Shown: in pieces, positions 1-11,857 of the stretch | How the letters are laid out: every line of letters starts with the position of its first letter | Numbering within the stretch: the stretch's first letter is position 1 | Assembly (NCBI GenBank): GCA_024195265.1 | Contig: JAJLRJ010000003.1 | Location: forward strand, 30,964,143-31,028,142 | Length of the DNA stretch: 64,000 nucleotides | Source: Dendrophyllia cribrosa | Lineage: Eukaryota; Cnidaria; Anthozoa; Scleractinia; Dendrophylliidae | Reading direction: 5' to 3' | The notes under the pieces: model-generated | What the model saw: only the letters and a program-made list of their open reading frames with translations | The model's database searches: none | Told to the model about the DNA's origin: nothing | Program-made: the position numbers and the translations under genes

Positions 1-1483
1 GTACGCACTGGGATTTCGACGTGGTAAATTCGTACAGAACAAACATGTTTTGCGTCATGTCGAGTTTTATTTACTCCAAAATCAGAAGACATGAGTGACT
101 CAGCAGACGACTTGTTTCTTACTCTACTCAGAACAGTTTCAGTGGTTCGTTAAATGTAAGCAGTAAGCTAGACGAGGAGCTCACGACTGAACAGCCTCGA
201 GCCCGGGCCTCGAGGTGCTCATGATAACGCACAGTTTAGCGTTGCAGAAGTGACTGAGGGGTTGTTCAAAGATGCCGAGCAATGTAAAGATATCGCAGCA
301 GTAAGTAAAATCCAGTAATACAGTATTTCGTAATGATCATCGTCTGTGTTCAATTTAAGTAACAATTCGTGTAAGAAGTAGGCAATTCTCTATTGTTCCG
401 ATGCATTTCGCTTTCCCCACATAAGAATGTTTAGATTTTCGTACTGAGAATACGTCAACCTATGGACAACATGGTTTTGAAATAAAATTTACTGAAACTT
501 TATTTTAAAGCGATGTTTCTTTTGTGTTACAAGATTTCATCCAATCGTGAGACTCCAAAACAATGGCCAAGAAAGACTTCTAATTTTCCATGTTCCCCAC
601 ATAGAATTTTTGTTGCATTAAAAATCACAATAGTTTTCACTAAAAGGGAATCAATTAGTAAACTAGAGATAAATAAATGCGCTGCCTGATGAAGTTATAG
701 TAGATTTTCATGTTTTAGCCAATGAGGTGGACGGTTTCAACAATAGCACAATTCACACCTTTCTGCATTCCGTGGATTTGGGTTGCCTACTTCTTACATG
801 GATTGTTACTTAACAAATTGCTCGGTTGTGTTCAAAATGTAAGAATCGTTCAAGTTGGTGACAAATTTTTCTTGCTTTGCTGTTATTTTTGTTTGCAACT
901 TTGGGTGTTGAGAGGGGAATATGTTCGGGGGAATATGTCGGGGGAATATGTTGATGTGAATATATTCCATTGTTTTGCTATTGTTTCAGCCCCGCACTCC
1001 CCTGTAACAATCAAAAGCCGCCACCAGCTTTTCAGACAGTTGATAATTAGCGGGGATTACTCAAGATAATCCCCTACAAGAACAAAGGAAACCAAGCCAT
1101 GTGGAATATAAATACATATATATATATCCCCGGGAGGGGTTTAAGGAGACTCCCTCTAAACCTTTGAGGGGTTAAAATTAGACTAGTGTTGTGGCACTGC
1201 TTATAGAATCTAAAATGACCACAGTTAGAATTATACGAGAGTTGTCACAGAGAAATGGTACCTCTTGGGGGCGAAAATGAATACCAGGCACAAACATATA
1301 ACGAGGTTCGGTTGTCTTCTAGGGGTTCCTTTTAAACAATTAAGATCATCCCGTCACTTTTATATGGAAGTCTCCCAGGGTATTACTTCTTTGCGAGCCA
1401 TTTATACATAATCTCGTTTAATTTACACACATGAAGCCAGTCCTTTGCTTTAGACCTCAGTGACTTTTGTTTAAACCACTCTT
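1..1483. other. Non-coding stretch
   Basis: AT-rich sequence with no reading frame that looks like a recognisable protein. The 115-codon frame at 722-1069 has no motif and lies in low-complexity sequence. A short hairpin (GGTTTAAGG paired with CCTCTAAACC) occurs near 1147-1175. Confidence 0.5.
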
Positions 1484-1882
1484 TTGAGACCAGTGATCAC
1501 AAATTTAGTAACAACAAAAGGATCTTTGATTGTTCTAAAATACTCATTAGGACATGGAACAAACAGAAACGAGGCATTGCATCAGTGGATAAATCATCTA
1601 TTTACTGCCAGCAATGTGGGAGCTCGCCTTGCATATGCGTTGCTGATGATTGTCTTTGACAGAATCAATCACACTGGTGATTCAGAAAACATCGCAGAAG
1701 AAAAATCCGTGGAAGATCTAAAAAGCAGAATCCTGAATGAAGAAGTTGGTCCAAATTTAATGTCATTGCAAAATAATACAGACATTTCAATAGAAAAATT
1801 TGGCATTAAGACAGGAGTTTCATTTGCTTCTGAGCTTGGCAAACTAAACCCTCCTGCCATTTGTAGAAGCCCGTTCTTTTAG
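1484..1882 (+). pseudogene. Transposase-like C-terminal fragment (GTNRNEALH motif)
   Basis: The open frame of 132 codons contains GTNRNEALHQWINHLF followed by ASNVGARLAYALLMIVF at about residues 25-58. This G-T-x-x-N-E-x-L-H pattern resembles the segment around the last acidic residue in several cnidarian DDE-like transposase families, which I recall as 'GTNRNExLH...G..LAYALL'. The part after residue 60 is acidic and not recognisable, and no partner exons were found on either side. It is probably a stranded exon or decayed fragment of a mobile-element gene. The family assignment is from memory, and a chance ORF cannot be excluded. Confidence 0.4.
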
Positions 1883-2510
1883 TTTCCTTTTTGTCTGTTT
1901 TTTTTTGGTCAGTTTTGTTGACCTTTTGATAGTCTTTCTTGACAATGTAAAGTTTTCACCCAAACGTTGCGGAATGTGGAAATTTTGATCGTCAAGTAGC
2001 CATCGGTGGGAAGAGCAAATTTTCCTTTGATTTTGTAACATAAGTTCAGGTTGTTTGCGTGAACTCCAGTTCAATTCATCCAATCGGTCTCATCTGGGTA
2101 TGCTTAGCAAGATTTCCTCCTTCCCTTGCCGATAATTGTTAAAAGTATCTTCAGACGCTAAAACTGATGACGTCACAAATGGTACAACATGTATGACCCT
2201 AAACAGCGCCTAAAAGCGCGCTTAGGAGTCAAAGGGTTAACATCTTTATCGATCTTTCAAATAGCTAACGCCATCCAATTGCTTTGGTGATTGCAGACAC
2301 CAGAAAAAAGATAAACATACAAAAAGAAGAAGGCCTTCCTGTTCAAGAACTCCACCTACGAGGTAACACAACGTTTTGAAGACAATTTTAACTTTCGTTA
2401 GTGGTAATCAGGTTTTAATATCAATTGATACGGATTAATTTATCTGTTTTTAAAAGATTCGAAAAGATCCACTTTCCATGGGTCAGTGGGGAAAGGTGGA
2501 TGGTCACCCC

Positions 2511-2534
2511 GGGGGGGGGGGGGGGGGGGGGGGG
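2511..2534. repeat. Poly-G tract (24 G)
   Basis: An uninterrupted run of 24 G follows CACCCC. The rest of 1883-3895 is AT-rich with no supportable gene. Confidence 0.95.
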
Positions 2535-3895
2535 TGTAGTTGCGTTAATTTAGGATAGGCGTGTGCCGCCAAGGTTCTTAAAACCTGACCCTATTTAAAG
2601 GTAAAAAAGTCGAAAATTGATACCCTTTTCAACGCCCAAAACCGAAAAAATTACGTTAAGCTGGGCAGTTGAAGCTTTTAAAGAACTATATCTAAGGATC
2701 ACAATACCAAAAAGGATACCCTATTTATTAAGGACCGACCACCTCAAAAACCATACCCTTTGGGGCAGCACATACCGTACCTTAGCAGTAAATTGTTTCT
2801 TAACTTTTAAGAGAGATTTTTCTCTGACCTCGACTGACTTTAGCTGGTAACGATAAAGTCAGTTTTGAACGATAAATTGCAAACTGATTGCAAGGCTGTA
2901 CTATGAAAAAGGACCAATTTATTGGTCGATATTTCGACCTAATGCTTCTGCATTCAAAAGTGAAGGAGGGATGAATTATAAATGAATGAATGAATAACTT
3001 TATTTAAGTGTCAACGGTATTTAGCTAAAAAACTAATTGGGGACACTATATAAAGTATTCAATATATTAAAGTTTACCCTTGTAAAAATTTTACTAATAG
3101 GAACATTAATACCCGAAAAGAAACAATAATCTTGTCCTCTGTTTTCGCAATTCTGCGCCTTTGACCAGATTTTTGGTTGCTCTGTTATAACCATTTGTCT
3201 GCAGCATCTTTTTAAATAGTGCTTCCGCTAATGATAGTATTTTTAGAAGCCCATAAACTGGAATCAGTACGTCCATTGTACTCTTGTCAGAGCGTCTCAA
3301 AGACCATTAAAATTTTCCATTGATTTTTCCGCGATTTTGCAATCAATTATATAATCAAATTCTACAAATCATCAGCGAAGCAAAGCTTTCATCATCGCTG
3401 GAAAGAGTGCTCTAAAATGATACTAGAAGTAAATTGGTCTGTGATAACGACGTTGCACATGCTTCGTATGGTTGATTCTCTCCTCAGGTTACGAGCTACT
3501 ACTAGTTTTGAAAATGTAAATATAATACAAATCATAAGCAAAAAGCTCAAATCCCACTGCTTTATTAAATAAAAAAATAAAAATGTTATGAGTTAAATGA
3601 GAGACCGTTCTTTATAAGTCGGAGGAGAGAAAGAGGCAGATCCTAAAGATGCAAAATGCGCTGCATTTTAAGGTCAAAAAAAGGCGAGCCCATCAGGACC
3701 ACTCCTTTTTCTGTTGCAAAAGTTTGAGGCCCACCTATTTCTATCCCATTAGCGTATGGTTTTCCTTTCGCTAAATCTTTTGACACATGAATAAAGTTAT
3801 TTAAAGTTATTCCACTCCCTTCCCCCCACCGGTAAATAATGAACGGTCCCTAAGCAAGCGGTTTTCAAGGAGTGAAATTGCTTGTAATATTTTTA

Positions 3896-4107
3896 CAGTC
3901 CAACCCCCGTTTTATGGACACCTGCTTAATACTGTCACCTCGTGATTACGGACAGGTTTCTTTATCCGTGGGGAAAAGTCGTCTGTAAATTGAAACCAGT
4001 TCATGCGGACTACTAACACATTATCTTTGTCTAGTTGGCAGATTGTCATTTTATGTACTGGCACTGTCTAGGGTCCCCTCGGTTTCTATCTAAACGGGGT
4101 TCGACTG
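3896..4107. mobile_element. Short foldback MITE with TA target site (pogo/Tc1-like ends)
   Basis: The left end reads CAGTCCAACCCCCGTTT and the right end is the reverse complement CAGTCGAACCCCGTTTAG. Each end is bordered by TA (3894-3895 and 4108-4109). The 212-bp size and the absence of an ORF fit a non-autonomous Tc1/mariner/pogo element. Related decayed sequence (repeated 'tgtccgtctt') occurs near 45110-45260. Confidence 0.65.
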
Positions 4108-4639
4108 TACCATCGCAGTTACAAGGTATGATGTAAACCCTAATTAGAATTCTACCATCCTCGTCCCCAGGGCTTTTCCCGTCCCTGTCATTTTCTAAGG
4201 TTGCGTTCCCAGGGCTTTTCCCTAAAAAAATGGGATAATAAGCTTCCAACTTTTTGTGCATGATACTAACTTTTTTCCATCTTGTAGCGGACAAAGTAAG
4301 TTGCTTTACTCTCAGCAGCCTGTCACCTCTTGCTTTTTTGTACTGCATCTATAGCCACAGATATTCTGTTTTTGATGCAAGAAAACCATAATTCCATTTA
4401 TCGTATCGCTAATCTGTTCGATTTAAGTTCAAGTTATTGTTTCATGTCACTGACGCTAAAGACAAAGCCTTACACTTCTTTAGTAAAGACTTAGGACACA
4501 ATTGCTTTCGCTGATTGTAATTTCACAGGCATGGTGAATTTTTGTCGATGCTGTTCAGTCCATCAGAAGATGTATTTGACATTTTTTGCTATTGAGCACA
4601 GCCCACACAATCGTTTTGTGTAACAGCAGAATAAGTACC

Positions 4640-4762
4640 TCTTGCTAACCGAGTTCGAGGGCCGTGCTGTAATTTACGGCCCGCGTTTTTCCCCTTCGAT
4701 GTATGGCCCAAAACACATGGGGCCGCAATTTACAGTACGGACCGAGAAAACGATGTTAGTAA
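4640..4762. mobile_element. Foldback element of the CTAACCGAGTTC family
   Basis: The left arm carries CTAACCGAGTTC and GGGCCGTGCTGTAATTTACG. The right arm carries an inverted, diverged copy ending in GTTAGTAAG. A related segment lies in the opposite orientation at 36730-36796 (GTAATTTACAGTATGGACC, GAACTCGGTTAGTAAGAGGT), so this is a dispersed repeat. Confidence 0.5.
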
Positions 4763-5116
4763 GATAATTATTGTATCTCTGAGGTTAATCGGGCGTGCGG
4801 TTTCAAATCTAGCGGATCGTACAGTAGAATACAGCCCGCAAAATGGACAAATCACAGCGCGCGTACTAACTGAGAGAGATAGAGAGCTCTTGGGGTCTAT
4901 CTTTTCCCTAGACGAAAAGCACTAGGAACGAAGTTGATGTTTAGTCAGCGGTTAAACAAACTTTAAAATGCTGTCAGCGATTCTACTTGACAAAGATTAC
5001 ATGAGCGGGAGTACCCCAATTAACTTCCCCTGAGTTTTCGAGGATGGGTCTTTTACCATTTTCTAAAGGAATAAAGCCTTGGAAACGAGGTTGCAGCTCG
5101 ACGTTGAAATAATTAA

Positions 5117-8100
5117 TTAGTCGCATTCGTAAAAATTAGGAATAATTGACACAAAAGTTTCCCTCCCAACCTCGACAAACACATTCTTCCTGGTGATGGC
5201 ATTTACGTCAATGGCAACAACTTCTGGAGACTTTTCTACCCGTGTTGCCATTGGAATGTGGTTGTAAAAAATTCCTCCTCTATGAAAGTGCCTTGAAAGG
5301 GCAACAGAAACAGGGTTGTCTGCTTCTTCTCTTGGTGTGGTCAGGGGTGTGTTCTCAGTTGGAACCAAAAGGCGCACTACAGCTAGCTCATGGCTATTGG
5401 CCTTCATGTAAAACTGGACTTGACCAAACTGTGGTCTATTTCTTAGACATTCATTTGTGAAAGAAATTGTGTATGAATTTCTGGCGGTGACGCACGTGTA
5501 CTTGCTGCTATGGTACACCTGGCCCCTGTGCTTTATTCTCATAAATTTGGTAGCTTGGTAGCCAGGTGTCAGCGCCAACTCTCCCCTCCTACAGAGGAAG
5601 CCATTTACCGCCATTATTTCTTCGTCCGTCAGTTCTTCAGTGAACCCTGACCCCATATGGAGCCACCTTAAGTAGACTTGAAGTAAAGGTGGATGTAGTC
5701 TCGATCCTCAGTTAACGGACGTGTTTTGCGCTATGAGCCAGAAGAACGTCCGCGCATGTATAACTTCGTTATTTTAGCCACTGCTTACCATATAGAATTG
5801 CCATGCTGCGGTAAAAATCGTCTATAGCAGTTTCGGCGTTTCCAACTCTTCTTCTTTGATGTTATCGCCCAGCAAAACGTGTATTGCCCAAGCAAGTAAG
5901 GCAAAGTGCTCTAGGTATGGCGATGGCAGGAAGGGCATAATGCAGGAGCCATGCTCTGTGTTCATTCGCTTTAAATTGAAAATTCAAGTCAATGTAAATG
6001 ATTTGCTGTGAAACGTTTCTTTTTAATTTAAAAATTTGGGTCAAAATACTTTTTTTATATTACAAGGGTATCATATCAAGATGGAGTAAAAGTATATCAA
6101 TGTGTATGGTCCTGGCAGTTAATCTAAATAAAACATCAAGAGAATTGGGTTTTAACATATAATACCGAAAGCCCATTACCTTTCCAGTGGTCTCTGTCGT
6201 CCAGCTTCCGCGGCAGCCTAGAAATGCAATCCACTGTCCGTATGTTTTGTACGCGCTTGTTTAGAAGAGGACGCTGCGGGTGACGATAAATGCAAGAATA
6301 AAGATCACGAAAAAATGTTATGAACACTGTTCATACAGGTAACGGTGATCGTTTATCAATAAAACTTTTAAAAAAAACTTACTTTGTCTCCAATAAAGAA
6401 CGGTTGTGCCTTATTGTCTTTGGATAGCCAAAGATTTAATAGCTGTGGGACGACGCCCAGAAGAACCGCATGCATATAGTCGACCACAAAACCGGCAACG
6501 ATGTTGAACAGTTGATGGAGGAGAAGTACGCTCGCTCATTTGATACCTTGGCACTAAATAGAAATAAAAAATGGAGTTTCTGCTCAGAAGGCAATGATTT
6601 AAAATCTCTGGTTTCAGATCGATATCCTCTATCAATGTTGTATATTAAGAGGGAACCTACAGGTAAATACAGTCCAACTATAACAGAAAGAAGATAACCT
6701 CTAAAACAAAACTGTATTGTTTTCCAAAGAGTTGTGCATGCATATTAGTTTTAGTGCTCTTGGGCAGTTGATTATAAGTAATATTATTTACCAATTGCAG
6801 TAAATCTGGTACAGAATGAAAGAAAGAAATGGAAGATCCTGTGTATTCAACATCCCGGTTTGTTGGTTCTTTCCACTTCTCGTACCGCGTTTAGAACCTG
6901 GTCGCGGGTTCTGATGTTTATATTTGGCTCATATGGCCAGAGACGATGAAGGGCGTTTCCAGGTAGCTGTAAACAAAAGATGACTTAATTGATACCGAAA
7001 AGCAGTTTGGTATAAAAGAGGAGCAATCACTGTTCAACGTTCTTACAACTCGGTTTACCTTTTAAGAGCCAGCAATTTTCATTCCGCGAAGTTAACCCTT
7101 GTCGGGCGGGAACATTACATGAATGGGTGTTGCTGACCCGGAAACATTATAAAGTCGACACTTTCTCAATTGCCTTTTCTTAAAGCTTTCTTAAAGTGGA
7201 TATGGAGGTCAAACAGTTTTTTTTTTCTATCATTTATGGGTGTATCAACCTTAGTGCGACTTTTCGACCGCCCATTTTATAGAACATCATTCTTTTAACA
7301 ATAATTTAACAATAATTTAGGTTTCTGTGTACTTTACTATTAAATCATCAAGTCTAGGATACCGTTGTTCCTTTTTGATCACAAGTCGAACAACCGCTTT
7401 CCCCATTAAAATTTTTCATATTGCTTACAAGTGCACGCGATGGTGGGTCGTCAGGTGACTGTAGAAGCATACCCTGCACACCTCCCGAGTGCCTCTACTT
7501 GTGGTAAGGGTGAAACCTTACAAATAGAAAATAATATTATTTAACCTCTGAAACTTAGAAAACTAAAGCGTGATGTTCGGTTTTGACGATTGGCTCAGTT
7601 ATATCTAACTTGTGTAGAATGTTTCGGACTTTTTGCCGGGAAAACACCTACATGTATTATGAAAAAAGAAAAGACAAGCCTTTTATTTGTTTTATTACTT
7701 TTAAAAGAAGTTTTCGTTGAGCCCCCAAATAACGGGCAAAAACAAATTTCAAAAAGGAACAATCCCACCTAGCCAGAGGCAAACCTAATCATTTACAAGT
7801 TTAGTCGAGGTTTTGAACTAGGGAATACAGAGAACAACCCTAGAGTGGGAAGAGCGAGCTTTTTGAAATAGCCAAGAAGACGCATGCGTAGGAGGCTGAT
7901 TATGTTGAAACCAATGTAACACTTTAAACCATTCGTCTACGCGCTGCCCCCTTTTCAGCCAAGGGTAATAATGAAGGCGGCTGCTTTATTTCCTCCCTGT
8001 ACAAATTTAATACTTTTATCATATTGATGTATATGTTTGTTAGTATGTATCTATGTACATACCCTGTTCATAAATGGCATTTATTTCGTCAACAAAGGGC

Positions 8101-10651
8101 TTCAGATACACTTGCATATTTGGTTTGCCGGGTGCACACCACAGACCACACGTGATCATATGTTTCGGGGACATCCTAAGACAAACATAACATGCTCGAA
8201 ACAAATATATTTATTATCTATTTATTTAAAACGTTATTCAGAAAGGGATACAAAAAAAGAGGTCTTTGTCGGTGCCAGTCAATCTCTCAGCAGCTAACCG
8301 TACTCGGAATCCCCGCAGAAAAATCAAGTCAAACACACAAATTCCTTGGACACTTACTCCAGGGGCTCATCCAGACCCCTGGATAAGGTGAGGGGTTCGG
8401 TCTCTAAATTTGTTTTTGGCCATTCGGGCCCCAGTGTGTCTAAACATGAGGGGGGGGGGGGGGGCATTCCCCCCCCCCCCCGGACCCTCCCCTGGATCCG
8501 CCAATGTACTCTTACATTTAAAGTCCTTGCTGCAAAAGAGTAACAAGGTCTTAACACTTGCCCGTTAATACGAACCAGTCTTAGGTAAATGTTAAGAAAT
8601 GATCCGCATAAGAAGGAAAGTGCTAACGGCAATGCACGATGGAATGTCAACTTTTTTCATTGTTACAACTAATGATCTCATTGGCTTAGACTCAAAGACC
8701 GCTAAAAAGTTAGGTTTCAAGGTGCATTTTGTTTGATTTTTTTAAGGTTTTATGTAATTTAAGACCCAACAGCAAAACATGCAAATTTTTAAAGAAATTG
8801 TATTTGAGGAACTTCGTCAAAGAAGCAAAATTATTAGCTATTGTCTTCTGCTATTTTGATTGGTTAAGCACGAACATTTCCTAAAATTTATCTGATGCAA
8901 ATGGATATTCTTTATTTTTATACTGAAATATAATTATAAACCATTAGCTCCTCTCCTATTCTTGAAATCAAAGACATTCTATGTGAGAAAGAGCCAATAC
9001 CGCAGAACAATGAAGTTTACTGTAGTTCTAATGTGAAGCGTTACTTAATGATATACATTTTGTCTTGTTTTGAGGCAATTGATTAAATACGTTACCTTAT
9101 TTTCGGGGGTAGTTCGTTAATTACGAAGTAAAGAGGCCACAATTCTCCTTTCTTCGAGCTCTGAAATATTGCCACTCCGTCAGTATTAAATGACAGGGAA
9201 ATGTTGTTCCGATTGGCAAGGAACCCACTGGCCACGTGTTTCTGGTAGTCGGCACTGTCCGTAATGTCGCGGATAACTCCCTCTTTTTTTCTTCTGTCAA
9301 AGGTACGTATTTTTTCATACAGCTCAGGGTCTGTGACAAAGTTTAGAAATGTTGTATACGTAAAATTTAAAATCATCGCAGTTCAAGGCTATATCTACAC
9401 CAGATCGTTTAAGTTTTAAAATAACGGCTGTTGACACTTTTAGTTTGTGTGTACTAGATGTCACTCAAGTTGTAGAACAAAATTAAAAACCAATGTGATA
9501 AAATGCGTAAGGTGTCTTTAATGGTCAATATAATGCCAAGTAGTCTTCTACAGGACCAGCTAGGGGGCGGCACGTTTCTCTTTTGGTGTTTCAAATATTT
9601 ACAAAATGGTAATGCGACTCCTAGACCACGAACTAGTTCATTTTGTTTCGCAACCTGATAGTTTTTTTTTTTTGTTCTACTATCAAAGATATTAATATCC
9701 AGATTTGAATGTAAACATGGCCAACGAAAAAGCTTTCCGTTTCCAGTAGTTGACAAGACTTTCGAGAAACGGGTGCCTACAGATCAGGAGTAAGAAGTAG
9801 AACAACGGATGTTTAACTATAAACCGTCCGCGTATGTAATTGGTTAACTAGATATATGAGGAAAGAAATAACACTAATTGCCAAGCTTAAGTACCTATGT
9901 GTGACTTTATTGGACAGACATCCCTCCCTATTAGTAAAATTGATATGTCGTCAAATTTTTTATAGAAATAAATTGCTGATAATGTAACTGGGAAACTGAG
10001 CCGTTCTGAACATATTGCATCATAGGTTGGAGAAACGGTATTGTACTCGAGGAAGTAGGCGAGACTCACCTTTCATTTTTTTTTTCAGTTGCGGTGTTAA
10101 GTCCCCAAAGTAGAATTCTAGAGGGGGCTTGGTCGCACCAGTACAACCGGGTTCTTCACAGTTGCGGCCTCCATTCACTTTTTTGTTGCAAATTGAACAG
10201 TATCTAAATGTGTTGCGACATTCCTGGCCATCAAACTTCTCTAAAAAGGTCTTCAACTTATATAAGGAAGTAGCGCATTTGTTGTTATCAGGGCAATGGT
10301 TCCTAACCAGCTTCAACAAGCTTTGAAATGCTTCAATGGTCAGACTGAACTTCTTAGCGAAGAAAAAAATCATCATGTAACTTGCCAAAACTGTGATGGG
10401 TGCACCATCATAGAGAAAGTCATCCTTGTCGAGATTGGTTATGCCTTCTGGTTCAACTTCCTCATCTTCACTTGATTCTAAAAACTGCCCATCTTCTTCC
10501 CATTCCCATTCCACGGACTCATCTCCATCTCCACTCTCACATTCCATTTCATTCCCACTTTCCTCCCCACTTTCTTCACGTTTGTCCATTTCCCGTACCA
10601 GCCCACTCGTTTCGGGCTCGGTGTCATTTGCTGTTTGTTTTAGATCTGTTT
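5117..10651 (-). pseudogene. CACTA/EnSpm-like transposase gene, multi-exon, inactivated
   Basis: Exons can be joined by GT-AG introns with matching phases. They are 10651-10070 (acidic, then a Cys-rich stretch CSICNKK..CEEPGC), 9330-9096 (FDRRKKEGVIRDITDS; LWPLYFVINELPPKI), 8175-8063 (CGLWCAPGKPNMQVYLKPF), 7481-7363 (MKNFNGESGCSTC), 6966 to about 6853, 6553-6383 (GFVVDYMHAVLLGVVPQLL), 6273-6180 (SRLPRKLDDRDHWK), 5968-5789 (RAWLLHYALP) and 5656-5117. This order matches a transposase family repeated in cnidarian genomes that I associate with CACTA elements; the label is from memory. Lesions: an in-frame TGA near 6541, two frameshifts within 5789-5968, a stop at the end of the 6.9-kb exon, and one expected exon not found before the last. 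An exon upstream of 10651 is implied, because the first exon starts at an AG acceptor in phase 1. Confidence 0.6.
8450..8481. repeat. G15-CATT-C13 hairpin
   Basis: A run of 15 G, a 4-nt spacer CATT and 13 C can fold into a GC stem or present a G-tract on one strand and a C-tract on the other. It lies inside a larger imperfect palindrome (about 8350-8510, 'ccaggggctcatcc' against 'ggatccgcc') within an intron of the CACTA-like gene. Confidence 0.8.
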
Positions 10652-11106
10652 CTGAAAATTAAATTAAAAATCAACAATTAAAGGGAATAGACTCGTACGC
10701 ATCGTAAAGGGACGCATCGGAGATATTAAAGGTTTGAAACTTACTCTCGTTTTAAAACAGAGGCATGGGCGACTCGGGAATGGCCTATTCTGCTCTTGAC
10801 TTAGAGAAAAGGCCATTTGCCTGACGACGTGATTTTACTACCACCATTACCACCATTACTGCCGGAATCATTCAAGGTCTGGCTTTCTTGTGCAACTTAG
10901 GGATTTTGTTATCTAAAACTCGCTGGGATTACAGAATTTAATAACAAAGGAAAACCGAAATTGATTCTAGAAGTAGTGTTTAAATGACGCCATCGTGCAA
11001 ATGACCTGGATATAATTGGGAGGTTACTAAACACTTCAACGGCTGATGCTCCTTTCCTGTTTAGGTCCGCCTCCTTGTTTCATTCAAGAACATTGCCTGT
11101 AATTTG

Positions 11107-11152
11107 TTTCGGACTCAGTGCCATTTGCTGTTTCTTCTAGATCTGTTTCTTT
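11107..11152 (-). pseudogene. Second diverged copy of the CACTA-like gene's exon start
   Basis: On the minus strand this stretch reads ETDLEETANGTESET, closely matching ETDLKQTANDTEPET at the start of the exon at 10651. The DNA on both strands is similar over about 45 bp. It points to a duplicated or second inserted copy of the same gene, of which only this piece is visible. Confidence 0.5.
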
Positions 11153-11198
11153 TGCGCGTGTGAGCGCGTGTTTGACATGGCGGAGGAAATTCTCGTCC

Positions 11199-11531
11199 CC
11201 AGAGCCTCCTGTCCCTTTTAGCCGGCAAGGTCTGAGCACGAAGATCAAGGGGGCTCTGTAGACACAGGATTCAAAAGCCCGAGATTCTAGGGCTTACGAT
11301 CATTCTGATTTAAAAAAAAAAAACGGCTTCACGGCGTAAGTTGCAGGATTCTCTGTTGAAATGATACAGACTTTCTAACAGACAATCCTCCAACTTACGA
11401 CATGAGGCCGTTATCTTGAATCTGAGAGTAACCCAAAGTCCTAGAATCTACGACTTTCTAATCCTGTGTCTCCTGACTACCCATGACCTTGTGCTCTGGC
11501 CTTGCCGCCTAAGATGGACAGGAGGTTCTGG
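11199..11531. mobile_element. Imperfect foldback element
   Basis: The left arm (CCAGAGCCTCCTGTCC...GGCAAGGTCTGAGCAC) is repeated in inverted orientation as GTGCTCTGGCCTTGCC...GGACAGGAGGTTCTGG. Inside, GCGTAAGTTGCAGGATT pairs with a second inverted copy around 11380. Arms are about 150 bp and there is no ORF. Similar 'CTCGTCCCCAG' starts occur at 4160 and 18120, so it is probably a MITE family. Confidence 0.55.
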
Positions 11532-11702
11532 AGGTGTCCAATTACAGCTATCCAATTACACCCACGTGACCGCGCGCCAATTACATAGGAAATAGGCGAG
11601 TGGTTGACCAATCACAATCAAGAATTTTGTTGATACGATTAGAGCATTAATTGGACAGTTTTGTTCACCAATCATAAACTGGCGCATGCTTTTAAGCATG
11701 GC

Positions 11703-11857
11703 TATCCTTCTGCAATAAAGACCCTGAGGACAATTGGCTAATTCACGCGGAGCGCTGAACATAGTAAATTTTCCCGTGAAATATTTCACGGCCACCGATT
11801 TCCTGAAAATCGAATGAACATAGTAAATTGTCCGCAGGGTCTTTATTGCAGAAGGAT
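11703..11857. mobile_element. Small foldback element
   Basis: CCTTCTGCAATAAAGACCCT at the left end recurs as its reverse complement AGGGTCTTTATTGCAGAAGG at the right. Diverged inner arms contain GAACATAGTAAATT. No ORF and no clear target-site duplication. Confidence 0.55.

Noticed and set aside
8354..8650. Pro/Gly-rich ORF around the G/C homopolymers
   Set aside because: Created by the homopolymer tracts of a repeat within an intron.
10400..10681. Plus-strand His/Ser/Pro-rich ORFs
   Set aside because: Antisense shadow of the acidic Glu/Asp codons in the first CACTA-like exon.
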